In this document: piece by piece, positions 1 to 11,958 of the stretch
How the letters are laid out: each line of letters begins with the position of its first letter
How positions within the stretch are numbered: position 1 is the stretch's first letter
NCBI GenBank assembly: GCA_964035795.1
Contig: OZ038325.1
Span: 8,627,698-8,691,697, forward strand
Source: Pterobdella sp. o SKG-2022
Lineage: Eukaryota > Annelida > Clitellata > Hirudinida > Piscicolidae
Direction: 5' to 3'
DNA length: 64,000 nucleotides
Position numbers and translations under genes: made by a program
The notes under the pieces: model-generated
Databases searched by the model: none
What the model saw: the letters and a program-made list of their open reading frames with translations, nothing else
What the model was told of the DNA's origin: nothing

Positions 1-80
1 AATCGAGTGTGAAGTGGTTTAAGTAGGCTAACTTACTTTCATTCAATTTTTTCCAAGTTGCAACCATCAAACACCCACAG

Positions 81-658
81 ATGCAGTGAGTCGTTATTAT
101 GTGTGGTTCCCGACATATCAGCCTTCAGGTCACAGTGGAAATACGTCAGAGAGCCGCTACAGGTGAGTGTATCGATTTGTGCATCAATCATTTGTACCAC
201 GTGACATTAACATGCAGGTGAAGGTGATGTTGGTGAGGGTGGATGGTGTGATATATGCGACTGGCCTCACATTCACGTACACGCCTGAACCTGGTGTATC
301 TTCGCCCAACCATGCCCACACCCACGATAAAAACAACACTCATTGCAACGATACTAACTACTTCAGTAATGCTGATTGTAACAATCAAAATGATACTGAT
401 GATATTCAATACAATGGCGATATTAGTGATCAAAACAATAATAAAAAAAATAAAAATAATACAAATAATAAGCCTCTTAACGAGTACCAGTGTGCAGGTA
501 GTGAAGATGATTATAGTAGTGATGGAATATTAAATAGAAATATAAACTTCGAGAATGAAGATGGTGGCGAAAATCGCTACTTGTTGGATACCAATGTGAT
601 TAACAGTTATTCTAACGCTAATATTTTTGATAGTTCCATCTCTCAACAAGAAACTTAA
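81..658 (+). CDS. RBPJ: RBPJ / Su(H) (CSL) transcription factor, 3' end
   Basis: This is the DNA-binding effector of Notch signalling in the nucleus; only the last two exons are in the window. Exon 81-162 encodes RCSESLLCVVPDISAF and ends KYVREPLQ. Exon 218-658 begins VKVMLVRVDGVIYATGLTF and continues TYTPEPG, which matches the C-terminal IPT/RHR-C domain of CSL proteins almost residue for residue (vertebrate form: [22 protein letters not shown]). The 55-bp intron 163-217 has GT-AG ends and is in phase. After TYTPEPG comes a divergent tail of about 115 residues rich in Asn, Asp and Ser. Family tails are short and variable here, so the tail is probably species-specific. The 5' part of the gene lies left of the window. 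Confidence 0.93.
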
Positions 659-1231
659 TATAAGATGTTAGTATAATTTGTGGAGTGATGTTTCAGTTGT
701 GGTGAAGAGGTTTAGTCACTAATGGAGTCTATCCTTATCTATATTGCCTTCTCTACATTTTATATCGGATTTATTTTTTATGTTGTCTTTGATATTACTC
801 TTGTTTCTTTCCGTTGTAAAGCCAACTTAAGAGTTTAAATTATTTTTATTTAGCACCTGTGATTTTGTGCTGTAAATGTTTCAAACCTAGTTCTCACTTC
901 ACTGACGTTAAACCCCTTATTTTTATGTATTAAAAGCCCTTAAATGACTATTAGTATTGACGTGTATTACTGATTGCCGTATATCGGGTTCCATTGTTCA
1001 CTTGACGTATCATTTCCACCATTTGTATAGCGAGTATTTTAATTGGCACGGTTAGTGCAGCCCTTTATAAGAATCTCCCGTGCTATTCTACCCAAGCATT
1101 GGCCGTTTTCACACTAGATTTAATAAATTTTCGATTTACTAAGTGAACATCAAAAGTATTTATTTAAATTTTAGACGACGAATAAACACAAAGACGACAC
1201 AGACAATATTGTATCAAAATGCTTATAAAGA
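659..1231. other. Intergenic, convergent 3' ends of RBPJ and DNAJC9
   Basis: Both flanking genes end here, so the stretch should hold their 3' UTRs. It is AT-rich. I see no coding signal, RNA gene or repeat in it. Confidence 0.5.
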
Positions 1232-2987
1232 TCAAGCTTTGCTGCGGGTCCGTCTGCCCACAGATTCTGCAGCTTCCGCTTCTTGCTTGGCTTTCTTAGC
1301 AGCCACTTCCTTGGGGTCGCCATTTTTCCTCTTCTTCACATCTTCAGTCTTTTTCTTGCCTTCTTCCACTTTGGTTTCTGAAACTTTCTTTGCTTTTGTT
1401 TCTTTCTCTTTTTTTTCATTTTTGTCTGTACTTTTCTTTGTAGTTTTTTTAGGTTCTTCTTTTTTATCTGTCTTCTCAACTTCCTTTTCTTTCTTCTCTT
1501 CGACTACATCTTTAACCTTTTCATTCTCCTTTTCACCTTCCTTCCCTTTTTTGACATTTTTCTTATCCTTACCCTTCTCATTCTCCTTCTCAATCTTCTC
1601 TTTTGTCTCTTTAGCTTTACCTTTTTTATCATCCTTCAGTGTAGTAGCCTTTTCTTCATCTTTCTTTTTATCTTCCGAACTAGTTTCCTTCTCAACAACT
1701 TTCTCATTAGCTTTCTTCTTCCCAGTCTTCCCATTTTCTTCCACATTTGTACTTTTCTTTGCCACTTCCTCTGTCTCTTTCTTTCCTCCTTTCTTGCCAG
1801 TATATTTCTCAGCCAATCCATTCAAAAACTTATCAGACTGCTCTTCCCTTTTCTTTTTATTTTTATCAACCAACGCAACCAAGCTTTGATCACCATTTTC
1901 TGCCTTCTTCACCAACTTTTCTGCTTGCTTCTTCTCCTTCTCTGCCTGTTTGTAATGATTCTGACTCATAAACTGATCAGCACATTCTTAAAACTGATTT
2001 ATCACAATATCAACACACCTTGGCAACGCGAGCCTTTTTTTTTTTGGCAGGTTCTTGTGAGAAAGCAACAAAATCCTCCAACCCATCATCTTTGATGGCT
2101 TTTGTGATTATCTCATGGTAGCGGGGTTCATCTTCCAGCACATTACAACACAACATACAGTTGACAATCTTATCCAGGTCTCCTTTGTGTTCTTTGTAAG
2201 CCCTAATAAAAATTGACTGAAAAGCTGATTTGGAGATGCAAATAAACTGTATTGAAAAGCTGTTAAGTCATTATTAGATGATACAAAAGATAGGAGCAAA
2301 CTTAATAAGATCAGTCTTCTCTTCTTCAGACCCTTTATACTTCTTCTCAAAATCATCAATTTGTTGCAAGGTCACTGTGGGAAAGATCAGTCTCCAATAA
2401 GCCACCCAGTCCTTCCCTTCCTCCAATACATCAGCATCTGAGCCCAGAGAACCTATAGTGGAGTATTTTTGTTTAGTTTTGAAAAGAATTTTTAAATATT
2501 TATTTTAGCCTGTAGATCTATTATATTATTTTAGAAGTTCATGATTCCAAACCTGATTTTGCGTGTAAAAGATTTTCTTAATCAATTTAACACATTTCAA
2601 AATAACACATTAAAAAATTTTTAACTCGACCTGTTTCATCATAAAGAGCTTTTAATGATGAGTCGGTAAGAATGGAGTAGATTTTTCCAAGGTATTGGAA
2701 ACGTTTAGTGGCTTTTTCACGTTCGCTTGCCTCGACTTTGTCTGGGTGGGTCTCAATCGAAAGCCGATAATATGCTTTACGTACTGTTAAAGATTTAAAC
2801 AAACGTTTCAGGCATTTAGGTTAAGCAAAAATTCAAGTTTTCACTAAATTTTGTTTTATGTATTCAATGAAATTTAAAAAAACAATATTTTACTTTCTGA
2901 AGAAGTTGCAGTTTTCTTCAATTTGAGAGCAGCATAAAGATCAGATGATCCAAAATATTCTTCGATCCCTTTTTTCAAATCAGTCAT
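1232..2987 (-). CDS. DNAJC9: DNAJC9-like J-domain histone co-chaperone with long Lys/Glu tail
   Basis: In animals DNAJC9 binds H3-H4 and recruits HSP70 in the nucleus. Five exons are read on the minus strand: 2987-2894, 2783-2631, 2452-2302, 2202-2019 and 1972-1232. All junctions are GT-AG and in phase, giving about 440 residues. The start MTDLKKGIEEYFGSSDLY matches the family N-terminus. The J domain carries THPDKVEAS, so the HPD motif is intact. Next come the conserved DWVAYWRLIFP, FEKKYKGSEEEK and AYKEHKGDLDKI blocks, and then QSDKFLNGLAEKY, the family's C-terminal histone-binding region. The protein continues for about 200 further residues, almost all Lys, Glu, Asp and Thr, ending GRRTRSKA. 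Human DNAJC9 is 260 residues, so the tail is the odd part. Confidence 0.93.
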
Positions 2988-3612
2988 TTTAAAACTCAGA
3001 TCGGTGGCTAGATCACAACGCAACAAAATAAGATTGATTCGCGGGTTATTAAAAAACGGGTGTGACTATACGCTAGAAAAAAAAATTAAATTTTCTTTGA
3101 AAAAAGTTTTTTAAATAAAATATAAATATAAAAAAAACTAAAAAAATTTTTTATAAAAAAAAACTTAAATGTTTTTTTTATTTTTAAAGTTTGAATTGAA
3201 AAAAACTATCTTCACTTTGATACTATTAAGATAGTATGATGATTTATTATACAATTCATGAAAATTTTTTTTTTGTAGTATTTTTTGAAAAAAGAATAAA
3301 GACGATTAAATTTAACAAAATATACAATTATTTCATCAACCAATCAAAACCTTTCACGTGAGTTTGCTATGGCGTGTGTGTGTTTTTGAAAACTACATTT
3401 TTAAAAGACTTTTTGCAATACTTTTATGCGTTTTGTGTTTAGTTGCAAATTTTTACGCGCATGCGATTTAAGGGTTATCTTCCCAAATTTTTTACTTTGA
3501 AGACTTACCCAATTTTTTACTGTGAAGACTTACCCCTTTTTCTTGATTTATCTTTTTCGCCATAATATATATGAATTTCCTATCTCCAATTTTCAAAATT
3601 TAGCTGTCCAAA
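2988..3612. promoter_or_regulatory. Shared 5' region of DNAJC9 and SAMHD1 (head-to-head)
   Basis: The two start codons face away from each other across 625 bp, so both promoters and 5' UTRs must lie here. The sequence has long A and T runs. I see no specific promoter motif I would defend. A bidirectional promoter is inferred from geometry only. Confidence 0.4.
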
Positions 3613-6600
3613 ATGACAGGAGAATTTAGTGTGGTGAGTAATTTAAAACAAAAATTAAATTTCACATCTCTTAAACTTGCATTCAACCCTTTTAAGCTTC
3701 ACATAAGTTGTAGACAATTTTTATAAAAAGACCATCCAAACAAATTTATTGTAGGTTTTACAAGACCCTGTGCATGGTTCCATTGAACTCAGTGACACCT
3801 GCATCAAAGTTATTGACACTCCCCAGTTCCAAAGACTTCGGTTGACAATATTTAATCTGTGTTCAACTTTTTCTTAATCCTGATTAGCTTCCTTTTGATT
3901 TTAAGGATATTCACTCTAATACTCTTCTTCCTATTTTGTTTTAGTATACAATCACCTACAAACCAAGTAAAACTTAGTTTCATAAAACAACAAAACCATT
4001 AACTCTCAGGTTCATAAAACAATTGGGAATAACTTCTTTTGTGTATCCTGGAGCTGTGCATACAAGGTTTGAGCACTCTATCGGGTTAGTCACTGTTATC
4101 ACTTTTAAAAAATTAATTAATTTATACTGTTGCACTTTTTCCACATAAATGACATGATATCGTTTTAATAATAGGTTTTTTCTATTTTTTCTCATTATTA
4201 TATCCATTTCAACCCCACACCAGGACATGTTATTTGGCATCTTCAATGATGAAGACCATGATGCAGAAGCAGCCAGAACTGGGTGTTGATGATGATGATC
4301 TTAAATGTGTCTCCATTGCTGCTCTCTGCCATGATCTGGGTGCTTTCTTATTTTTATTTTTTATATTCTTATTTTTCGAAATTACTATGCCTCATCTTAA
4401 TTTTCATTGCAACATTAATTTTTTTTGCTTATTATTAGATTCAAGATTTTATATCTATTACTAACAAACTCATTTTCATAATTACTCAATCATTCCAAGG
4501 CCATGGACCTTTCTCACACCTATTCGACCGATCCTTCCTTCCTTCTTACAGTTCCGATTGGAAGGTACTAATCAGATAATTAAATATACAAATACATTTA
4601 AATATTCACACACACACAGCATGAAAAAGCATCAGTTCTGATGTTGGAGCATTTGATAGAAGAGAACCAACTCAGACATCTCTTCTCCGATCTTGATCTA
4701 CTTTTCATCTCAGAACTTATTTTGCCTGTAGATGAACCCAAGGTTATTATTATTTTTATTTTCATTATTATCTCATGTATACTTCTGTACATGTCTTTAT
4801 AATGGTTTAATGAATCTATAAATGCTCACCTCCCATGAATTCAATGATGATTAGCAATATAATTAACAATTCATTTAATTAACATGTTCATTAGCAATGT
4901 AATTAACATAATTCATTAATTAACATGATTATTAGCAGTATAATGGATCAATATTTGCTCACCCCATATGAACATAATGATGAAGAGTAATGTAAAAACA
5001 ATTAATCAATGGATGATGATTATTATGGCAGGCTCGAGGCCCCGAGAAACATTTTCTTTACGAGGTTCTTCAGATTTGATCTTTTAGACATATGTGTGTT
5101 TTGAAAACTTCTCACAAACTGCAAAAAAGGCTATCAGATTTTTCAAAATAAATTGATCATAGTTATTAATTATTATATATACAATATTATTAATTAATTT
5201 GTAAAGTGCACAGTTTGAAAACTAGGTTTGCAGAAAAGGCGCAATATAATAACCCAAATAAATACTTTGTGTATATGTCATTCAATTATTCTGTATGTTA
5301 TACTGCATCACATGAAGATAGTGAGCAACAAGCACACAGGCATAGATGTAGACAAATGGGACTACTTCTCAAGGGACTCCTTGTACCTTGGAGTCAAGTG
5401 GGTGTGTGGATGTATGTATGTATGTATGTTTTGGGCACACACACACACACAGATCCTCATTCGATAGCCAGCGTCTGATGAAGTTTGTAGCTGTAAAGAC
5501 AGTCAATGGTGTCAGAAAGATCTGCTACAGAGATAAGGTGGGTGGCAGATCTTAAACATTATTGAAATAACAAATTTTAGATATTATATATAGATGACAT
5601 ATTTTCAACAATATTTATTATAGAGTCTATATCAAGTCTCTATTATTATTATTCGTTTTTATAAGGTACTGATATCATTATCATCATATGATAGCAACTC
5701 ACCTACACCCACACATAACTGTATCTTGTGATGTTGTGTAAACAGGTGTGTGAGAGCATAGCTGACATGTTTGACAACAGGTTCAGACTGTTCCGAAATG
5801 CTTACTTCCATAAAACTACCCTCATCGTCGACTACATGTTGGTGTTGCTGAGGATGAGAATAATAATAATAATGATGATAGCAGTAATAATTCAATTCTC
5901 CGAGCTTTTTATATGTTAAAATTTTATTTTTAAATTTTTTAAATAAACCAATACTACCACTACTTTTGTCACTACCACCATCACAACTTACCACCAATTA
6001 CCCAGGATTACTCAGGTTCTAAGGAAAGCCAATGAGTATGTGAAGATAACAGGGAAAGATGGGTTGGTGATGGTGTTTTAATGTTGATAATGTTGCAATG
6101 GTAAGGATGTTGATTTTTTATGTTGTTGCTTTGAAAATATGTTGTTGTAGATATATTTTGAAACCCTATGTTAAATTGAATAATAGTAATAACAATACTG
6201 ATGATAACAATATCACTCCCAATTTTAATAATAATAATACTCCTAATAATAATAATAATACTAACACTGTCAACAGCAAGCAATACAAGCTATCTGAATG
6301 CATAGGAGATATGGTGGCATATAGCAAGTAAGTGCTTTGAGGTGTGCCTTTTATCACTGTATCAATGGTCATAATGGTCAAGGGTTATGGGTAGCTTTAG
6401 TATTACATTTGTATGGTTGGGGTCGATAGCTATTTATAATGGAATGGCCGTTATCACGACTTTCCTTATATTAAATTTCTTATGGTATTTATATTTTCAG
6501 TGTTATAACCCCTATAATAGCAATAATAATAAAACTAATAATAGAAATAATAATAATAAGGATTGTTATTATTTTATTTTAAAATAATAAGAAGGATTCT

Positions 6601-8556
6601 CATTACATTCTTCTATATTAATGACGATATTCGCCATTATACCAGACTGACAGACGACCTGCTGATGAGAATCTACCATTCAGAAGACGAGAATTTGAGG
6701 GAGGTAAGTATAATTGTCATAATGTATTTCAAAGATTAGTTTGATTAATGTCTATTATAGTTTAATATAGTTTTATTAGGACCATGTACAGCAGTCTAAT
6801 CTAATTGGATCAATAATAATAAATGATAATAGTTTTATTGATGTATTAATTCTATATATATTATCTGCTTGAGAAACCATTGCTACTGGCTTGTTGGTAG
6901 AGCTTATAATTGTGATATAATCAATATGTTATGCCCTCCTCTTTGCACCCTCCATCCATATAATCAACCTTAGACCCCATAGCCCATCACAAGCTTTTTA
7001 CTATTACAACAATGGAGTTGATTGATAAAGCTTTCAACACTTGCACCTATTAATGCCCTTTTTAATGCTTCAATGCATTTATTGATTTTTAATATCTCAA
7101 CAGTGTAGAGATATTATCGATGACGTGTTCAAGAGGAAACTGCCAAAGTTTGTGGGCAAGACTGATGCCATGTGTCTCGATAAGGTTGGCTATGTTGTAT
7201 TAGCTTGTATGCCTTTAATTAGGATGCAGTTGGTTGTATTGAAGGATATTGTGTTATAATCCTCTTACCTCATACTATGAGACAAATGACGTTAAACAAA
7301 TGAGAATAATTGTTATTATTATTTTATTATTATTATTATTATTTTTATTATTATTTTTAGTTAAATTGATTGCAGAATTGGTTGAATCACTAATTGATTA
7401 TTCACTATCTTCACTTTTAATACGGTTCTATAGGTTCCGAAAACATTTATATAGCTCTATTTTTAATCAAGGTTAATAGCATCTGTATAAGAAACTATGG
7501 AAAACATAACAGGATGCTAGCAGTTTGAGACAGGAGGTCTTGCAGTTGGCTGGCTTGGAAGGAGATGATGTGTTGGTGTTGGTGGGTTATTGTTATAACT
7601 CCTATTAATAAATATAATTTAGTTAATTAGTTTTATTATTAATTAAAAATTTTTTTATTATATAACTTTTTCTCATATATGTTTCTCATTAGTTTAATTA
7701 TTCGTCAGAGTATTATCATTTTATATGTTATTTGATGTGAAACTGTGAATCTCAGCTTAGAGCATATTAGTTATTTTCAATTGATTTTTTTGGTACGCAA
7801 ATGTCGCTATGAGTGGTTGTTTTGATGTGATTCTATCACACACAGACACGAACTTTAGACGCAGGTTTGAGCGATAAAAATCCCCTCAACCATTGCTTTT
7901 TCTTCTCAAAAAATAACCAAGGACCTGTGTTTAAGATTAAGTCCAAAGTCACGAAAGTTAGCTTACAGATGGTTGGGTGAATGTGCGGACGATTGATTGA
8001 TTGATTTATTATTTCGTTGATTGATGTATCGATTTATTAATTTTTTGACTGATTATTGATCCATTCCAACAGCACACTGACATCCAAGACATTCAACATC
8101 TGGTCTACTGCAAGAGACCACACTACCAAGCGGTGAAGGGGGTGTTTGAGGACATCTGTAGGCAATACAAACTGCCTATCTCCAGGGTGCTTTTGTTTCT
8201 ATTGTTGATTTGGTTTGGTTTGTTTAACTCCATGAAGCTGGGGATGATGATTGTGATAATGGTGGTGGTGGTAATAATAATAATAATGATGATGTTGATG
8301 ATACGGATGATAAAACTTCAAAAAAATAAAATCATAGCAATAATGAAGCATGAATACAATACGACAGAGTATGGAAGAGGGCGGGATTGAACTTACCCCC
8401 AACAAGGAAGCTCCTCCCACTTCTGTTAGATCATCTTTTGAATATGCATATAATTATGCACTATTATGGCACTTATGAATATGCATGATGTCTTCAAAAC
8501 CACAACAGGCTGATAAGAACAGAGGGACGAAACGTGTTAAGAGGAGTTTGGCTTGA
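3613..8556 (+). CDS. SAMHD1: SAMHD1-type dNTP triphosphohydrolase, HD domain only
   Basis: SAMHD1 hydrolyses dNTPs to deoxynucleosides and limits the nuclear dNTP pool. I assemble 19 in-phase exons (478 residues): 3613-3633, 3755-3840, 4010-4084, 4224-4339, 4500-4564, 4620-4742, 5032-5064, 5318-5397, 5453-5537, 5746-5837, 6006-6062, 6277-6327, 6646-6703, 7104-7184, 7513-7581, 7846-7971, 8073-8186, 8368-8424 and 8509-8556. The allosteric-site stretch [11 protein letters not shown] is intact. So are the HD metal ligands in HTRFEHS and ALCHDLGHG, and the Asp in [14 protein letters not shown]. The start [19 protein letters not shown] leads straight into the HD domain, so the N-terminal SAM domain of vertebrate SAMHD1 is absent. 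The C-terminus ends in a basic run, KRVKRSLA. The penultimate exon is the least certain. Confidence 0.92.
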
Positions 8557-9131
8557 GTTTCACGGATGCTTTTCATCTTAGTTGATATTATTATTTTTTT
8601 TATTACTTATTGTGAAAAAAGATTATTATTTACATTATTATTGTTACGATCATTTCTATTATTATTCTTATGACTATTTATATTATTATTGTTTTTATTA
8701 TGATTATATATTTAGTTATTGTTATGATGATGGTGATGATTATTAGGGACCTGAAGTTGTTACTATATAGGGTCTTTCCATTGTTTCAATGCAGTATTTT
8801 GAATTAGGAAATTATATTAGGATGCTTTTCGTACATTTTCAACTTTTTAGATTCACAACTAATGAATGCTTCAGATGCTAATAAGGGTTCGTTAAGTTTT
8901 TCGTTTTTGAATTGATTAAAAAAAGAATTCGGTTGAGTTTAATTTTTTCAAGCAAAAATTCACCGTTCTGGCTAACATTATAACGAATTTTTCAAATAAA
9001 TTTTTATAAAAGTTTTGAAAATATTTAAATAGAATAAATTGGTTCATTTGAAAGATGTCAAATCACAACACCGAAAAAATCGCTCAAAAATCTCGTTTTT
9101 TTTAAATAATTTATTTTAAACAAGAAATCTT
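8557..9131. other. Intergenic, convergent 3' ends
   Basis: AT-rich sequence between the SAMHD1 stop and the stop of the minus-strand IQ gene. ATT microsatellite runs lie at about 8590-8740. No gene or RNA is seen. Confidence 0.5.
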
Positions 9132-11017
9132 TCAATGTGCCATCTGGTATTTCTTCCTTAACATCATGCCTTTAAATCCAGCTTGGATTTTACTGGCTGC
9201 TCGATCAAGTTCACCTACTTTTTCGTCATTCAATTCGCTGTTTAATTCATTTTTCTGCGGTTTGGAGGGCATTCTTTTTCTCACAATCATCCCTTTAAAA
9301 GCTGCCTGAATTTTTTCCGCAGCTTTGTTCTTTATAGCATCTTGTTTCTTCTCCTTCACCTCTTTCCTCACTTTGTTGCCTTGGAACCACGACTGGATCT
9401 TGATCACACCATTCTCTCTCGACTGTTGATCATCTTGATAACTTGTTTTTCTTTTCAAAACCACATCACCCTCTCCTCTCAACCTCTTCCTTGCCATCAT
9501 TCCTCTCACTCCAGCCTGAATCCTTGTAGCTGCGTATTCCTTATCTCTTGGGCTCCACATCTCATCATCTTCCTCTATGTGTGCTGTTGTTCCTCCATCT
9601 TCTTCCTTGTGATCTTCATTATCTTCCTCGTTCCTCTCTTTTTCTTCATCCTTCTGTTTGCTCTGTTCATACCTCGTTTGTCTCACCTTCATCCCCTTGT
9701 ATACTGCTTGTATTTTAATTGCAGCATCTTCCTTTTTCTTCATTATTTTCCTTATTTCTTCTTCTTCTCTCCTTCTCTTCATCTGCTTCCTCACAGTCAT
9801 CCCTCTAAAACCAGCTTTTATCTTATCAGCTGCATTGTTTCTCAGTTCATCATTATCATCATCCTCACCATTTTCATTATCTTTTTCATCATTATCATCA
9901 CCCCCATCCTTTTTATTTTCTTCACTTTTATTATCATTATCATCCCTTGCATCAGCATTCTCATCATCATCATTTCTCTTACTATATTCAACGTCACGTC
10001 TATTTTTATATCTCTTCCTTGTCGCCATACCTCGGTAACACGCTTGTATTTTGCTCGCAGCTAAATGATGTTTTTGGCTTATTTTTTCTTCATTCATCCT
10101 CTTCTTCCTCACCATCATTCCTCTAACACCAGCTTGTATTTTTGTCACAGCTTTGTTCTTAACTTCATCATCGTCATCATCATCATCAGCGTTCAAACTC
10201 TTATCATCATCATCATCATCATCAGCGTTCAAACTCTTATCATCATCATCATCAGCGTTCAAACTCTTATCATCATCATCATCATCATCATCGTCATTCT
10301 TGATTTTATCATTATTTTTAGTATCATCATCATCATTCCTTCTCTGCCTCATCTTCTTCCTCGTCCTCATCCCCCTCACCCCAGCTTGTATCCTTGTAGC
10401 TGCTAACTCCTTTTGCTTTTCTGCAATTTGGTTTTTTCTGATTTTAAAAAATATTTATTTCACGTAGTTATTATAATGATGTATTATAAATATAAATCAT
10501 ATTTTTGCTTGTCTGAGATTTCATTTTTCAGTCAGTTTTCCATTTTGGTTTTAAAATATTTGTTTTACGTATTACAAAACGCTTTTCTTCATATGCTTCG
10601 ATCCATAAAAAATATATATAAATATCAACAAAAATAAACATTACTTGGAATTTAGAAATCTAAAAAACCTTCTAAATCATCGCACTCGGTATTAAAAAGT
10701 TGATGTTTATCCAAATAATTTTTTAAAATCTATCTTAATCTACCATGAAGTCCCATCATAAGTGTAAATAAGTCCTTTAAATGGCTTGAAATAGCATACA
10801 AACAAAACTAAAGTCACGCTAAAGTAAGACATCTTGACACATTTGTATAAGAAACTAACAAAGTATTTGCTAAAAAACACACGACACTGTACGTAAGTCG
10901 AACTTATCAAGTTGATGACGTAAGTTCGAATTACGTACAAAGTGGAAAAACTGACACTAATAAATAAAACAAGAGCTTACTAATATTTCCATCCATCATC
11001 GCTCCCTTCACTCCTCT
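9132..11017 (-). CDS. IQ-motif array protein (nine calmodulin-binding-type repeats)
   Basis: IQ motifs bind calmodulin or EF-hand light chains. The main exon 10420-9132 encodes nine copies of the pattern IQAGxRGMMxRKK, for example TKIQAGVRGMMVRKK and SKIQAGFKGMMLRKK. Two vary: one reads IKAGFRGM and one IQSWFQGNKVRKEV. Acidic spacers of Asp and Glu, encoded by GAT/GAG repeats, separate the motifs. An upstream exon 11017-10981 (RGVKGAMMDGNI) joins in phase to KQKELAATRIQ. It contains two ATGs at 10999-10994 that could be the start, but RGVKGAMM resembles the second half of an IQ motif, so it is more likely internal. Its phase-0 start fits a cryptic donor at 12016/12015 in the next gene upstream, so this array may be the C-terminal half of that gene. 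Function is unknown; a ciliary or sperm role is only inferred from the neighbour. Confidence 0.75.
10421..10980 (-). other. Intron of the IQ-array gene
   Basis: This is the inferred intron between exons 11017-10981 and 10420-9132. It has a GTAAGC donor and a TTGCAG acceptor on the minus strand. It is AT-rich, with no coding signal. Confidence 0.5.
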
Positions 11018-11092
11018 CTGCGTTGGTTTTAAGGTTTAATATTTAAAAGGTTATAAAAATAATAATAATATTTCATTTATTATTATTATTAT

Positions 11093-11191
11093 TTATGGAA
11101 TATTATCATCATAATTTTTCTTATAATTTTTCTCATAGTTTTCATTTTTCATCTTTTCTTCATCATCATCATCAACATTTTCATCCTCCTT

Positions 11192-11242
<51 letters not shown>

Positions 11243-11350
11243 ATCATCAAACATATTGTATCCCTCATCCACATCACATAATTTTGTCCCAAAATCCCAT
11301 GCAACTAAAACACCTGAAACCCGCAGAATATTTATATAATTAATGCCCGC
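11093..11350 (-). other. Acidic open frame (Glu/Asp run), possible terminal exon
   Basis: On the minus strand a frame stays open for about 83 codons, from a stop at 11351-11353 to TAA at 11093-11095. It reads DFGTKLCDVDEGYNMFDDDE, then a long Glu run, then ENVDDDDEEKMKNENYEKNY. The acidic style matches the spacers of the neighbouring IQ array. It could be an alternative exon of the IQ/RII locus or only an expanded GAG/GAT microsatellite. The rest of 11018-11958 holds GT-rich and AT-rich sequence without a clear gene. Confidence 0.3.
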
Positions 11351-11958
11351 TTACGCTGCGGCATTTATAATACCATGCTCCTAACATTCACACACAAAAA
11401 AAATTATTTGAAGGATGATGACGTTGATGACGATGACGAATGTGTTTGTGTGTGTGGTGTGTGTTAGATGTGACAGAATGAATTAGAGAGAAAAAGTTGT
11501 GAAAAACAAGAACAATTATGAATAAAAAATGAAGATAATTTAAATAGATGAAAATTGTTTAAAGGACGATAATTTAATATTAGTTAAGAAACTATGAAAA
11601 TTATTTGAAAAGAGAAAAAAAAATTAAAAATGAAATAATAAAATGGACATTAAAAGCATCATGAAAGTAGAAGCGACGGGATTATGTCGGTTTAATGAGG
11701 GCGATGGTGGTGATGGTTAAGATGATGGTGGAGATAACAAAAAAGAAAATTTAAAGGAAACTAAAGTAAAAATGGTGACACGTCAAAAAAAATTTTTAAA
11801 GGAAGTTGTCATAGATGAATGGATTGCTAACGTTTCTGCCAGACTAAAGTGTTGAAAATTTTGGAAAATTTAAAACGAAAAAATAAACTAAACCCGCGAA
11901 TAAATAACGATACATGCTAATGGTTTACGCCTGATAATGATTCCAAGTTTCAGGGTAA

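Noticed and set aside
9342..10406. Ser/Ile-rich plus-strand frames
   Set aside because: Antisense of the IQ-array exon, open because of TCA/ATC repeats.
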